This document shows positions 1 to 6,281 of a stretch of 9,928 bases of DNA, in pieces; the first letter of the stretch is position 1; each line of letters opens with the position of its first letter. Location of the stretch: assembly GCA_023434465.1 (NCBI GenBank), contig JAEYSQ010000138.1, forward strand, positions 1 through 9,928, read 5' to 3'. Source of the stretch: Actinomycetes bacterium (lineage in GTDB: Bacteria > Actinomycetota > Thermoleophilia > Solirubrobacterales > 70-9). A program made the translations under genes and the position numbers. Under the pieces are notes generated by a model. The model saw only the letters and a list, made by a program, of their open reading frames with translations, did not search any database and was not told the DNA's origin.

Positions 1-888
1 ATCGTCGCCTCTGACGGCTCCTCCGACCGGACGGTCGAGATCGCCCGGGAGGCCGGAGCCGACCTCGTGCTCGACTTGCCGCGGGGCGGCAAGATCGCTG
101 CCCAGAACGCCGCGGCCGAGGCAGCGACTGCCAGCCTGCTGGCCTTCTCGGATGCGAACTCGACCTGGGAACCGAACGCCCTCAGCGAACTGATAGCTCC
201 CTTCCGTGACCCGCGGGTCGGGTACGTCTGCGGTCAAGTCCGCTTCACTGGGCCGGAGGGCGGCAACCTCGAAGGTGCCTATTGGCATTACGAGATGCGG
301 GTCCGCGAGATGGAATCGGAACTGGCCGGGGTCACGGCCGGCAACGGTGCGATCTACGCGGTGCGGGCCAGCGCGTACATCCCGCTCAGGCCTTCCGGCA
401 GCCACGATCTTTCCTTTCCCTTCGCGCTCGCCCGGCGGCGGCTGGCGTCGCTTTACCGCCCACGGGCCCGGGCGACCGAGAAGCTGGTGCCAAGCCTCGA
501 AGGCGAGCTGGCCCGCAAGCGCCGCATGATGGTCGGCCTCTGGGACATCGTGATCGGCGAGCGCATGCTCGACCCGCGCGGCTACCCACCGCTCTTCTAC
601 TTCGAGCTGCTCTCGCATCGTCTGCTCCGCTACATCAGCCCCCTGCTTCACCTGGTCGCCTTCCTCGCCAATATTGCGCTGCTCGGCCAGGGCTGGTTCT
701 TCCAGCTGACCATGCTGGCCCAGCTGCTGCTGCTGGTCGGGGCACTGCTGGGCCGCTGGGTACCGATCCTGCCCTTCCGGGTGGCCCGTTACTACGTCGA
801 AGTGACCCTCTCGATCGCGCTCGGGCTGTGGGACCGTTGGCGGCAGGGCCCGCCCGGCGCCTGGGAGAAAGCCGAGGGAACCAGGTGA
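1..888 (+). CDS. Family 2 membrane glycosyltransferase, 5'-truncated by the window edge
   Basis: Transfers a sugar from a nucleotide-sugar donor at the cytoplasmic face of the membrane, probably extending a surface polysaccharide; donor and acceptor cannot be read. The reading frame is open from base 1, so the start lies upstream and 295 residues are visible. The N-terminal part shows the GT-A nucleotide-binding signature DGSSDRT (visible residues 5-11), a DxD-like DAN at 51-53, a GNGAIYAVR stretch near residue 114, and HDLSFP with D136 as candidate catalytic base. A basic stretch (ELARKRRMM) follows at the place where processive GT2 enzymes carry QxxRW, which is absent. Three hydrophobic segments end the protein (about 208-230, 232-251, 264-280). 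Its TGA overlaps the GTG of the sugar transferase by 4 bases, so the two are co-translated. Family is confident; product polysaccharide unknown. Confidence 0.88.
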   Translation: MVASDGSSDRTVEIAREAGADLVLDLPRGGKIAAQNAAAEAATASLLAFSDANSTWEPNALSELIAPFRDPRVGYVCGQVRFTGPEGGNLEGAYWHYEMRVREMESELAGVTAGNGAIYAVRASAYIPLRPSGSHDLSFPFALARRRLASLYRPRARATEKLVPSLEGELARKRRMMVGLWDIVIGERMLDPRGYPPLFYFELLSHRLLRYISPLLHLVAFLANIALLGQGWFFQLTMLAQLLLLVGALLGRWVPILPFRVARYYVEVTLSIALGLWDRWRQGPPGAWEKAEGTR

Positions 889-1448
889 GCCGGGGCCTCG
901 AAAAGCTGATCACCGCGGCCGTGCTGGTCCTGACCGCGCCAGTTCTGGTCGTCTGCGCGATCCTGATCAGGCTCGAAGGGGGCGGCAGCGCGATCTATCG
1001 CCAGACCAGGGTCGGGCTGGGTGGCCGGGAGTTCGAGATGCTGAAGCTGCGGACCATGGTTCCCGGGTCGGATCCGGTCGGAGTGGGCACCGTGGTCGGT
1101 CGGGACGACCCGCGGGTGACATCGATCGGTCGCTGGCTGCGGCGAACTTCGCTCGACGAGTTGCCGAACCTGATCAACGTGTGGCGGGGCGAGATGGCCC
1201 TGGTCGGGCCCCGGCCGACCATCCCCGCCCAGGTCGCCGACTACACCCCCCGCCAGCACCGGCGCCACGAGGTCCGGCCCGGGATCACCGGCTGGGCCCA
1301 GGTTCAGGGGCGGGCGGGCATTCCCTGGGAAGAGCGGATCGAGCTCGACGTCGAGTACGTGGAGAACCGCTCCCTCAGGCTCGACCTGGAGATCCTCCGT
1401 CGCACCGTCTGGCTGGCCGCGACCGGCCAGGGCCTCGCCCCCGATTGA
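885..1448 (+). CDS. Small bacterial sugar transferase (polyprenyl-phosphate phosphoglycosyl transferase)
   Basis: Moves a sugar-1-phosphate from a UDP-sugar onto undecaprenyl phosphate, the first membrane step of polysaccharide or glycoprotein glycan assembly. At 187 residues it is the minimal monotopic PglC-type catalytic unit, without the multi-helix N-terminal part of WbaP/WcaJ proteins. Visible features are an N-terminal hydrophobic helix (about 8-28) with a proline at 19 that would fit a re-entrant helix, KLRTM at 54-58, TSLDELPNLINV with the catalytic Asp-Glu pair D91-E92, GPRP at 108-111, and the RPGITGWAQVQGR block near the C-terminus. The GTG start at 885 lies in a GTGA overlap with the upstream glycosyltransferase, behind a GAGG at 874-877; the frame is open further upstream, but that sequence belongs to the glycosyltransferase gene. 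An intrinsic terminator follows 34 bases after the stop. Sugar specificity cannot be inferred. Confidence 0.92.
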   Translation: MSRGLEKLITAAVLVLTAPVLVVCAILIRLEGGGSAIYRQTRVGLGGREFEMLKLRTMVPGSDPVGVGTVVGRDDPRVTSIGRWLRRTSLDELPNLINVWRGEMALVGPRPTIPAQVADYTPRQHRRHEVRPGITGWAQVQGRAGIPWEERIELDVEYVENRSLRLDLEILRRTVWLAATGQGLAPD

Positions 1449-1482
1449 CCTGACCGCAAGCCGAACCAGCCGATCGAACGGA

Positions 1483-1540
1483 ATCGAGATCCGGAAAGTC
1501 GGTCAAATAGTCCAACTATCCGGATCTCGATGGGTTTTTT
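1483..1540 (+). terminator. Intrinsic terminator of the polysaccharide operon
   Basis: A perfect 13-base inverted repeat (arms 1483-1495 and 1519-1531, ATCGAGATCCGGA and its complement) encloses a 23-base loop and is followed by GGG and six T residues (1535-1540). After a one-base bulge on each side, AGT/ACT (1497-1499 with 1515-1517) could lengthen the stem. This is the layout of a Rho-independent terminator on the plus strand. It ends 22 bases before metF, so it insulates metF from the operon upstream. An attenuator in a metF leader is possible but less likely because a promoter-like element lies after it. Confidence 0.85.
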
Positions 1541-1550
1541 GGCGATGATC

Positions 1551-1556
1551 TAGGCT
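1551..1556 (+). promoter_or_regulatory. Candidate -10 element for a leaderless metF mRNA
   Basis: TAGGCT matches the actinobacterial -10 pattern TANNNT and is followed by exactly six bases before the metF ATG, which would put the first transcribed base at or next to the A of ATG. No Shine-Dalgarno sequence lies between the terminator and the ATG, consistent with a leaderless transcript. No good -35 is visible, as is common for such promoters. The position-based inference is supported by a second case with the same spacing at 4802-4807. Confidence 0.5.
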
Positions 1557-1562
1557 TCTCTG

Positions 1563-2468
1563 ATGCGGATTGGCGAGATAATCAGCGCGAAACGGCCGGT
1601 CTTCTCGGTGGAGTTTCTCCCCCCGAAGACCGATGACGGCCGCATCCAGCTTTTCGATACCGCCCGCCAGCTGGCCGAGCTGGACCTCGATTTCGTCTCG
1701 GTGACCTACGGGGCCGGCGGCTCGACCCGAGAGGGAACCGTCGACATCACGACCGCCTTGAAGGATGAGATCGGACTCGAGGTGATGGCGCACCTCAGCT
1801 GCGTTGGTGACACCGTCGAAGCAATCGACTCGACCCTCGACCGGCTCCGGGACGCCGGCGTTGACAACGTTCTCGCCCTGCGCGGCGACCCGCCGAGAGG
1901 CGAGACCGACTTCGTCCAGCCCGAGGGCGGCTTCGGCAGCGCCGCCGAACTGACCGCCCACATCAGTTCGAAATACAACTTTTCGATCGGCGGCGCCTGC
2001 TTCCCCGAGGTCCATCCCGAAGCACCGGACCTGGACACCGATCTGAACTACCTCAAGACCAAGGTCGACTCCGGAGCCGAGTTCCTGATCACCCAGCTCT
2101 TCTTCGACAACCGGGCCTATATCGATTTTGTCGACGCCGCCCGGGCCAAGGGCATCGAGGTACCGATCCTGGCCGGAATCATTCCGGTCACCGGCTACGC
2201 CCACACCAAGCGGATCTGCTCGCTCTGTGACGCCTCGATCCCGGTTGATCTCGAGGCGGCGATGCTGGCCGCCGAAGGTGATCAGGAGGCCGAGTTCAAC
2301 CTGGGCGTCGCCTACGCCGCCCAGCAGAGCGCCGAGCTGCTCGCCGCCGGTGCGCCCGGCATCCACTTCTACGCCCTCAACAAGGCTCCCGCCACTCGCG
2401 CGGTCCTCGGTGCCCTTCGTGCCGCCCAGCCGTGGCGCGGCGCCCGCGGCCAGTCACTGCCCCGGTAG
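1563..2468 (+). CDS. metF: 5,10-methylenetetrahydrofolate reductase
   Basis: Flavoenzyme that reduces 5,10-methylene-THF to 5-methyl-THF in the cytoplasm, supplying the methyl group for methionine synthesis. The 301 residues match the length of bacterial MetF and cover only the catalytic TIM barrel, without the eukaryotic regulatory domain. The N-terminus (KRPVFSVEFLPPK) carries the expected catalytic glutamate as E17. Downstream are the flavin- and folate-site blocks VTYGAGGSTR, AHLSC, LALRGDPP, GGACFPEVHPE and ITQLFFDN, then GIIPVT and a C-terminal GIHFYALN. The ATG at 1563 gives the usual short lead before the first strand. Transcription probably starts at this ATG after the terminator at 1483-1540. 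The DUF3105 gene follows in the same frame after two codons and is probably co-transcribed. Identification is secure. Confidence 0.96.
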   Translation: MRIGEIISAKRPVFSVEFLPPKTDDGRIQLFDTARQLAELDLDFVSVTYGAGGSTREGTVDITTALKDEIGLEVMAHLSCVGDTVEAIDSTLDRLRDAGVDNVLALRGDPPRGETDFVQPEGGFGSAAELTAHISSKYNFSIGGACFPEVHPEAPDLDTDLNYLKTKVDSGAEFLITQLFFDNRAYIDFVDAARAKGIEVPILAGIIPVTGYAHTKRICSLCDASIPVDLEAAMLAAEGDQEAEFNLGVAYAAQQSAELLAAGAPGIHFYALNKAPATRAVLGALRAAQPWRGARGQSLPR

Positions 2469-2474
2469 ACCGAG

Positions 2475-3188
2475 TTGGCCGAGGAAGACGCCAGCGCGAA
2501 GAAGCCGACCGCGACCGGCTACGTGATCGGCGCGGTCTTCCTGCTCTTCATCATCGGGGGAGTGTTCATCGCCCTGCGCTCGGGCGGCGAAGACGGTGGC
2601 TCGGCCCACATCGCCAGCGCCTCGGGTTCCAGCAACAATCTGACTCCGGATGACCGGGAAGGGACCCCGTACGAGGCTCCCGCTTCGGGCAACCTGGCCA
2701 AAGCTGCGGCCGCAGCGGAGTGTGCGGTCCACGAGGATCTGCCGGAAGAAGGCCACGGCCACCTCACGCCGGATGACCCCCGCCCGTCCTACGGAACCGT
2801 GCCACCGACCTCTGGCGATCACATCGGCCCGCCGCTGCAGCAGGCCGACGGTGCCTGGGCCGACCCGGCCGCACAGGTCGCGGTGGTCCACTCGCTGGAA
2901 CACGGACGGGTTGCGATCCAGTACGCGCCGGACCTGCCGGAGGCTGACCAGCTCGCCCTGAAGGGACTCTACGACTCGGCCTACTCCGCCTCGCTGCTCT
3001 TTCCGAATCCCGACATGCCGTACGAAGTCGCGGCCACTTCCTGGCGTAACCAGATCACCTGCCCGGAATGGCAAGGGGAGAAGACTCTCGACGCGATCCA
3101 CGCTTTCGGAGTCGCCCACTGGGGTCAGGGTCGTGAACCGATGGCCGGATTCCCTGCCCTGGGCGGGCCCTCCTTCGGGGGTTCATAG
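2475..3188 (+). CDS. DUF3105-family membrane-anchored protein
   Basis: Function unknown. A short lysine-containing N-terminus is followed by one membrane helix (about residues 15-34) and an acidic, Ser/Gly-rich linker to about residue 75. The remaining part is a DUF3105-type domain, expected outside the cytoplasm. Its signature blocks are YGTVPPTSGDHIGPP (about 106-120) and VVHSLEHGRVAIQY (about 137-150). The histidines H116, H139 and H143 are candidate metal ligands, and the only two cysteines, C83 and C196, could form a disulfide; both ideas are inference. The TTG at 2475 is the only start that keeps the whole cytoplasmic tail, because metF's TAG lies two codons upstream in the same frame. 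The GTG at 2523 would cut into the helix. The ribosome binding site is weak, so coupling to metF translation is likely. Confidence 0.82.
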   Translation: MAEEDASAKKPTATGYVIGAVFLLFIIGGVFIALRSGGEDGGSAHIASASGSSNNLTPDDREGTPYEAPASGNLAKAAAAAECAVHEDLPEEGHGHLTPDDPRPSYGTVPPTSGDHIGPPLQQADGAWADPAAQVAVVHSLEHGRVAIQYAPDLPEADQLALKGLYDSAYSASLLFPNPDMPYEVAATSWRNQITCPEWQGEKTLDAIHAFGVAHWGQGREPMAGFPALGGPSFGGS

Positions 3189-3195
3189 GCACGTC

Positions 3196-3215
3196 GGGCG
3201 GGGTCCGACCCGCCC
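3196..3215. repeat. GC-rich hairpin between convergent genes
   Basis: A perfect 7-base inverted repeat (GGGCGGG at 3196-3202, CCCGCCC at 3209-3215) with a 6-base loop lies between the stops of the DUF3105 gene and the FemAB-like gene. A short UUCG-loop hairpin (about 3170-3181) overlaps the end of the DUF3105 gene. Neither is followed by a T run on either strand, so a role as bidirectional terminator is only plausible. Confidence 0.4.
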
Positions 3216-3240
3216 TCCCAGCCGAACCCGCCTTGGCGAT

Positions 3241-4233
3241 TCAGGCTCTGTAAGGGGGGAAGAAGCCCGGTTCTGCGTTTGGTGCGAGTTCGGTGGTGAG
3301 GGTAGCGCTGGTATCGGGGTCGCAGGTGATCTCGGAGGTGAACCACTGGACTTCCGCGTTGGCGAATCCGCGCTTGAACTCCTCCAGGGCGTCACCGGGG
3401 GTGATCCCGCCGCCGAAGTTGACGGCTAGTTCCCGGTCGGCCCCGAACCCGATCATCTCCTCGACCAGGTTCTTCATCGGCGCCCCTTTCAGATGCGCGT
3501 CGGCGGTGCCGGAAAGGTAATAGTGGAGCAGGCCGTCGCTGAGGGCGGCGATCGAGGCGGCGGCCACCGGAGGCGCTCCGCCACGGTCGTCTTCCTCGGC
3601 CGGCGCACGAAGCAAGAAGAGCCAGGTTCCCTCGGCGGCGAGGATCAGGTCGAAGTACTCACGGCTGAAGAAGTAACGATCGGCAGCGTTCGTCCGGCTC
3701 ATCGTCTCGGTGTAGGCGGTGAAGAAGCCGGCTCGCTGTTCGGCGGTCGATTCCGGTCCCGGAACGATCTCGATCGAGCAGCCCCGCTTCAGGTTCTTGC
3801 GGATCTGCTGGCGGTCCGAGGCGCGGCTCTTGCGCGGCAACGCCGGGTCGGAAAGCAGGCAGACGTTCCGCGGGGTTGCTTCGGCGAGCGGCGGCTCACC
3901 ATCGAGTGCATGCCGGAGGAAGATGGTGACCAGACCGGTGCCAGAGAAGTCGATCGCAGCCGGATCGACCGGAAAGTCGATCCGCAGCAGCGGGCCGTCG
4001 GAGATCGCCATGCCGGGGTAGCCGTAGGGCGAGATCGCATCGTGGTGACCGGTGCCCGGGATCTCCCTGACGATCAGCGGAGCGGAGGCAACCAGTTCCG
4101 TTTCGTCGCCGTTCTCGAAGACCAGCAGCGAGTGGGTCGCTCCCTCCGCCTCGAGAAACTCGGCCGAGCGGAAGAAGTCGGGTCCGCTCGAGGCCCGGCC
4201 GCCGTCGGCCACCAGTTCTGCGGTGAACTTCAA
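3241..4233 (-). CDS. FemAB/BioF2-like GNAT acyltransferase
   Basis: Resembles the double-GNAT FemAB group (COG2348/PF13480-like), whose members transfer an amino acid or acyl group, in known cases from aminoacyl-tRNA onto peptidoglycan precursors; the substrate here is unknown. At 330 residues it has family-typical length. The middle holds a basic segment (RKSRASDRQQIRKNLKRG, about 135-150). The C-terminal GNAT half carries LLHYYLSGTAD, a Lys/Gly/Ala-rich loop before a helix (KGAPMKNLVEEMI), and NFGGGITPGDALEEFKRGF, the pattern where this group has G-x-G-x-x-x-x-D-x-L-x-x-FK. No signal peptide or membrane helix is visible. The TTG at 4233 is the start I favour, with GGGG five bases upstream, giving a 19-base gap from the GNAT gene. 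The frame is open further upstream into that gene, so the start is not certain. It is the last gene of the minus-strand group. Confidence 0.75.
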   Translation of the reverse strand: MKFTAELVADGGRASSGPDFFRSAEFLEAEGATHSLLVFENGDETELVASAPLIVREIPGTGHHDAISPYGYPGMAISDGPLLRIDFPVDPAAIDFSGTGLVTIFLRHALDGEPPLAEATPRNVCLLSDPALPRKSRASDRQQIRKNLKRGCSIEIVPGPESTAEQRAGFFTAYTETMSRTNAADRYFFSREYFDLILAAEGTWLFLLRAPAEEDDRGGAPPVAAASIAALSDGLLHYYLSGTADAHLKGAPMKNLVEEMIGFGADRELAVNFGGGITPGDALEEFKRGFANAEVQWFTSEITCDPDTSATLTTELAPNAEPGFFPPYRA

Positions 4234-4252
4234 CTCGACCCCGGCGAAGTTC

Positions 4253-4795
4253 TCACCACTTCTCGACCGCAGCGAAGAACTGTTCCGGTGTGGCGCCCCA
4301 GATCTCGCAGTCGAGCAGGGTGCCGTCGGGGCGGCGGATGTGATCGGGCATGTTGCCTTCGTAAGTCCAGCCCTGGGCGGTGACGACCTTCTTGGCCGCG
4401 TTGTTGAAAGCGGGGATGCGTCCGTAAATCCGGTGGGCGCCGAATTCCTCGAACGCTTTGGTCACGGTCAGGCGTTCCGCCCAGCGACCGACTCCCTTGC
4501 CTCGCACTTCGTCACCGATCAGGCAGCCGAGTTCCGGTGCGGTCTGGCGAAATAGCCCGTAGAGCGCGGTGAACCCGACCGGCTGCTCGATCCCGGGCAC
4601 CTCGATCGCATACTTGCGGTCCTCGCCTTCCTGTTTCATCGCGGCCCTGGTCCAGCCTTCGGCATTTTCCAGTTCGAAGGATTCCCGCTGTTCCATCAGC
4701 GTCTTCGTGGCTTCTTTGTTGTTGAACCAGCGGTGAACCGCGGGCGCGTCCTCGATCCGGAAATCCCGAATCGAACAGGAGGGCGTCTGACTCAT
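4253..4795 (-). CDS. GNAT acetyltransferase, RimJ/RimL type
   Basis: Predicted cytoplasmic acetyl-CoA-dependent N-acetyltransferase. The 180-residue length and layout fit the Acetyltransf_3 (RimJ/RimL-like) group, whose members acetylate protein N-termini, amino groups of antibiotics or nucleotide sugars; the substrate cannot be read. It opens with SIRDFRIEDAPAVHRWFNN, the usual first strand and helix. The acetyl-CoA pyrophosphate loop is RGKGVG at 98-103, after the strand ELGCLIGDE. The late helix FNNAAKKVVTAQGWTYEG is the typical N-x-x-x-x-x-x-x-x-x-G-F/W region. The ATG at 4795 is the earliest possible start because an in-frame TAG stands three codons before it. A TAGAAT -10 lies six bases upstream. 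It is 40 bases after the transporter gene and 19 bases before the FemAB-like gene; with nearby polysaccharide genes, a sugar-nucleotide substrate is possible but unproven. Confidence 0.87.
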   Translation of the reverse strand: MSQTPSCSIRDFRIEDAPAVHRWFNNKEATKTLMEQRESFELENAEGWTRAAMKQEGEDRKYAIEVPGIEQPVGFTALYGLFRQTAPELGCLIGDEVRGKGVGRWAERLTVTKAFEEFGAHRIYGRIPAFNNAAKKVVTAQGWTYEGNMPDHIRRPDGTLLDCEIWGATPEQFFAAVEKW

Positions 4796-4801
4796 ATGGA
4801 G

Positions 4802-4807
4802 ATTCTA
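4802..4807 (-). promoter_or_regulatory. Candidate -10 element for a leaderless GNAT mRNA
   Basis: On the minus strand TAGAAT (five of six bases of TATAAT) is followed by six bases and then the ATG at 4795. Transcription would start at the ATG. The GGGAGGAG further up (about 4816-4823) is some 20 bases from the ATG, too far to serve as its ribosome binding site, which favours a leaderless message from here. No convincing -35 is seen. The gene may also be read through from the transporter. Confidence 0.5.
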
Positions 4808-4835
4808 CGAGCGGAGCTCCTCCCAACCATCGTCG

Positions 4836-6209
4836 TCATCGCGCCTTGGCGCGATTCGTGAAGATGGCGTTGATCTGCTCGAGGCTGCGGCCCTTGGTCT
4901 CGGGCACGAACTTCCAGCAGAACCAGAGGGTGACCAGGCCGATCGCCCCGTAGAACCAGAAAGCGCCGGTCTGAGAGAGCAGGTCGATCAGCGGCAGGAA
5001 GGTGAGCGAGACCGCGAAATTGAAGAACCAGTTGGTCATCGTGCCGGCCGACGCCGCCTTGCTGCGGACCGAAAGGGGATAGATCTCGGCGTTCAGCAGC
5101 CAGAAGATCGGGCCGAGCGAGATCGCGAACGAGGAGACGAAGGCCATCAGGCTGCCGATCGCGATGATCGTGCTGAGGGTCTCCGGCATGCCGCTCATGA
5201 AGGCGCAGCCGAGCAGAAAGAGGGAAATCGAGATTCCGGTCACGCCGATGAACAGCATCTCGCGGCGACCTTTTCGATCGAGCAGTCGCAATGCGACCAC
5301 GGTCATGAGCACGTTGACGATGCCCACCCCGAGGGAGGCGAGGATCGATGATGCGTCCGAGTCGATCCCGGTGTTCTGGATAATCGTCGGTGCGTAGTAG
5401 ATGACCGTGTTGATGCCGGTGATCTGTTGCAGGATGGCCAGCCCGATGCCAACTACCAGGGCGGCCTTGATCCCGGGTTTGAGCAGATCCCGCCAGTTGC
5501 CCTCGTGGGTCGCCATGCTCGCCTCGATCTCTTTGATTTCGAGCTCAATCGCTTCCGGACCCTTGGTCCGGACCCGTAGCAGCGCCTCCCGGGCGTCCTG
5601 CTCGCGACCCTTCATCAGCAGCCAGCGCGGGCTGGCCGGCAGGCGCACGATCCCGATCGCCAAGGCGATGGCCGGGACGGCACCGAGGCCGACCATCCAA
5701 CGCCAGCCCTCGTTTGCGTCAGCGAAGGCGAGACCGACCAGATAGGCGACGAGGATGCCGACGGTCACCGCCAGCTGGAAGAAAGTGACGAGCCGGCCGC
5801 GAATGTCGGGCGGGGCGATCTCGCTTATGTAAACCGGGGCGACCGCCGAGGCGACGCCGATCGCGCCACCGATCACCACGCGAGAGAGGACCAGGATCAT
5901 CGTGTCGGGCGAGATGGCCGAGATGATCGCCCCGACGATGAAGATGATCGCGGCGGTGAGGATCAGCTTCCGGCGTCCCTGCCGGTCCGCATACCGGCTG
6001 GCGTACCAGGCACCAAAAACCGCCCCGATCGGGACTGCGCCGACCACAAGTCCGGATTCGAAGGAGCCGAGGCCGAACTCCGGGGTGATCTGCAGCAGCG
6101 CTCCGGCGATGACTCCCGTGTCGTAGCCGAACAGCAGTCCGGCCAGGCCGGCGGTTGCTGCCGTGATGATTACGTTGCGGTACGCGTGTGCGCTGGCATC
6201 TGCGCTCAA
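4836..6209 (-). CDS. Sugar porter family MFS transporter
   Basis: Twelve-helix inner-membrane transporter, most likely a proton/sugar symporter of the XylE/GalP/AraE group; the sugar is not determined. With the TTG start it has 457 residues, normal for the family. Family signatures appear in order: FGYDTGVIAGAL in helix 1, RYADRQGRRK in the 2-3 loop, PVYISEIAPPDIRGR, PASPRWLL (usual PESPRW), QQITGINTVIYYAPTI in helix 7, LLDRKGRRE in the 8-9 loop, GPIFWLLNAEIYPLSVRSKA in helix 10, and VPETKGRSLEQI at the C-terminus. The frame is open to a GTG at 6266, but TTG at 6209 has GGGGGAG six bases before it and a good promoter (6244-6273) that would start the message inside the longer form. The helix-12 tail is complete and nothing is missing. 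No regulator gene adjoins it. Confidence 0.93.
   Translation of the reverse strand: MSADASAHAYRNVIITAATAGLAGLLFGYDTGVIAGALLQITPEFGLGSFESGLVVGAVPIGAVFGAWYASRYADRQGRRKLILTAAIIFIVGAIISAISPDTMILVLSRVVIGGAIGVASAVAPVYISEIAPPDIRGRLVTFFQLAVTVGILVAYLVGLAFADANEGWRWMVGLGAVPAIALAIGIVRLPASPRWLLMKGREQDAREALLRVRTKGPEAIELEIKEIEASMATHEGNWRDLLKPGIKAALVVGIGLAILQQITGINTVIYYAPTIIQNTGIDSDASSILASLGVGIVNVLMTVVALRLLDRKGRREMLFIGVTGISISLFLLGCAFMSGMPETLSTIIAIGSLMAFVSSFAISLGPIFWLLNAEIYPLSVRSKAASAGTMTNWFFNFAVSLTFLPLIDLLSQTGAFWFYGAIGLVTLWFCWKFVPETKGRSLEQINAIFTNRAKAR
4838..4855 (-). repeat. Perfect hairpin over the transporter stop codon
   Basis: On the minus strand the arms ATCGCGCC and GGCGCGAT (8 bases each, AA loop) span the last codons and part of the TGA of the sugar-porter gene. 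There is no T run after it, so it is not a standard intrinsic terminator. It could stabilise the 3' end or separate the transporter message from the GNAT gene that has its own promoter. Chance in GC-rich coding sequence is possible. Confidence 0.45.
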
Positions 6210-6215
6210 AAGGTT

Positions 6216-6222
6216 CTCCCCC
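6216..6222 (-). promoter_or_regulatory. Ribosome binding site deciding the transporter start
   Basis: On the minus strand GGGGGAG is followed by AACCTT and the TTG at 6209. The GGAG core at six bases is ideal spacing, while the longer candidate start (GTG at 6266) has no purine-rich site before it. This supports the shorter transporter protein. Confidence 0.6.
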
Positions 6223-6243
6223 TCGGAAGTGACGTTGGCGGTA

Positions 6244-6273
6244 ATTATGTGCGGGTGGACGGACACGAATCAA
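6244..6273 (-). promoter_or_regulatory. Sigma-70-type promoter of the transporter gene
   Basis: On the minus strand TTGATT (6273-6268) stands 18 bases before CATAAT (6249-6244), matching four and five of six consensus bases. The predicted first base, near 6237, gives an untranslated leader of about 28 bases containing the ribosome binding site. The element lies in the divergent region shared with the YcaQ-like gene. No clear operator palindrome is visible around it. Confidence 0.55.
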
Positions 6274-6281
6274 GCCCGACT

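Noticed and set aside
1449..1562. Possible SAM or cobalamin riboswitch before metF
   Set aside because: The gap is only 114 bases, and most of the visible structure is one simple long stem with a T run; I see no conserved riboswitch core.
1503..2366. 287-codon minus-strand frame opposite metF
   Set aside because: metF is unmistakable on the other strand and this frame has no recognisable motif.
3493..4383. 296-codon plus-strand frame opposite the FemAB-like and GNAT genes
   Set aside because: Arg/Gly-rich translation without motifs; it covers the ends of two genes with clear family signatures.
4816..4823. GGGAGGAG (minus strand) as ribosome binding site of the GNAT gene
   Set aside because: It lies about 20 bases from the ATG and an in-frame TAG rules out a nearer upstream start.
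6235..6255. Plus-strand promoter for the glycosylase (TTGGCG and TAATTA)
   Set aside because: The two boxes are one base apart and TAATTA matches TATAAT poorly; the AT-rich patch is explained by the minus-strand -10.
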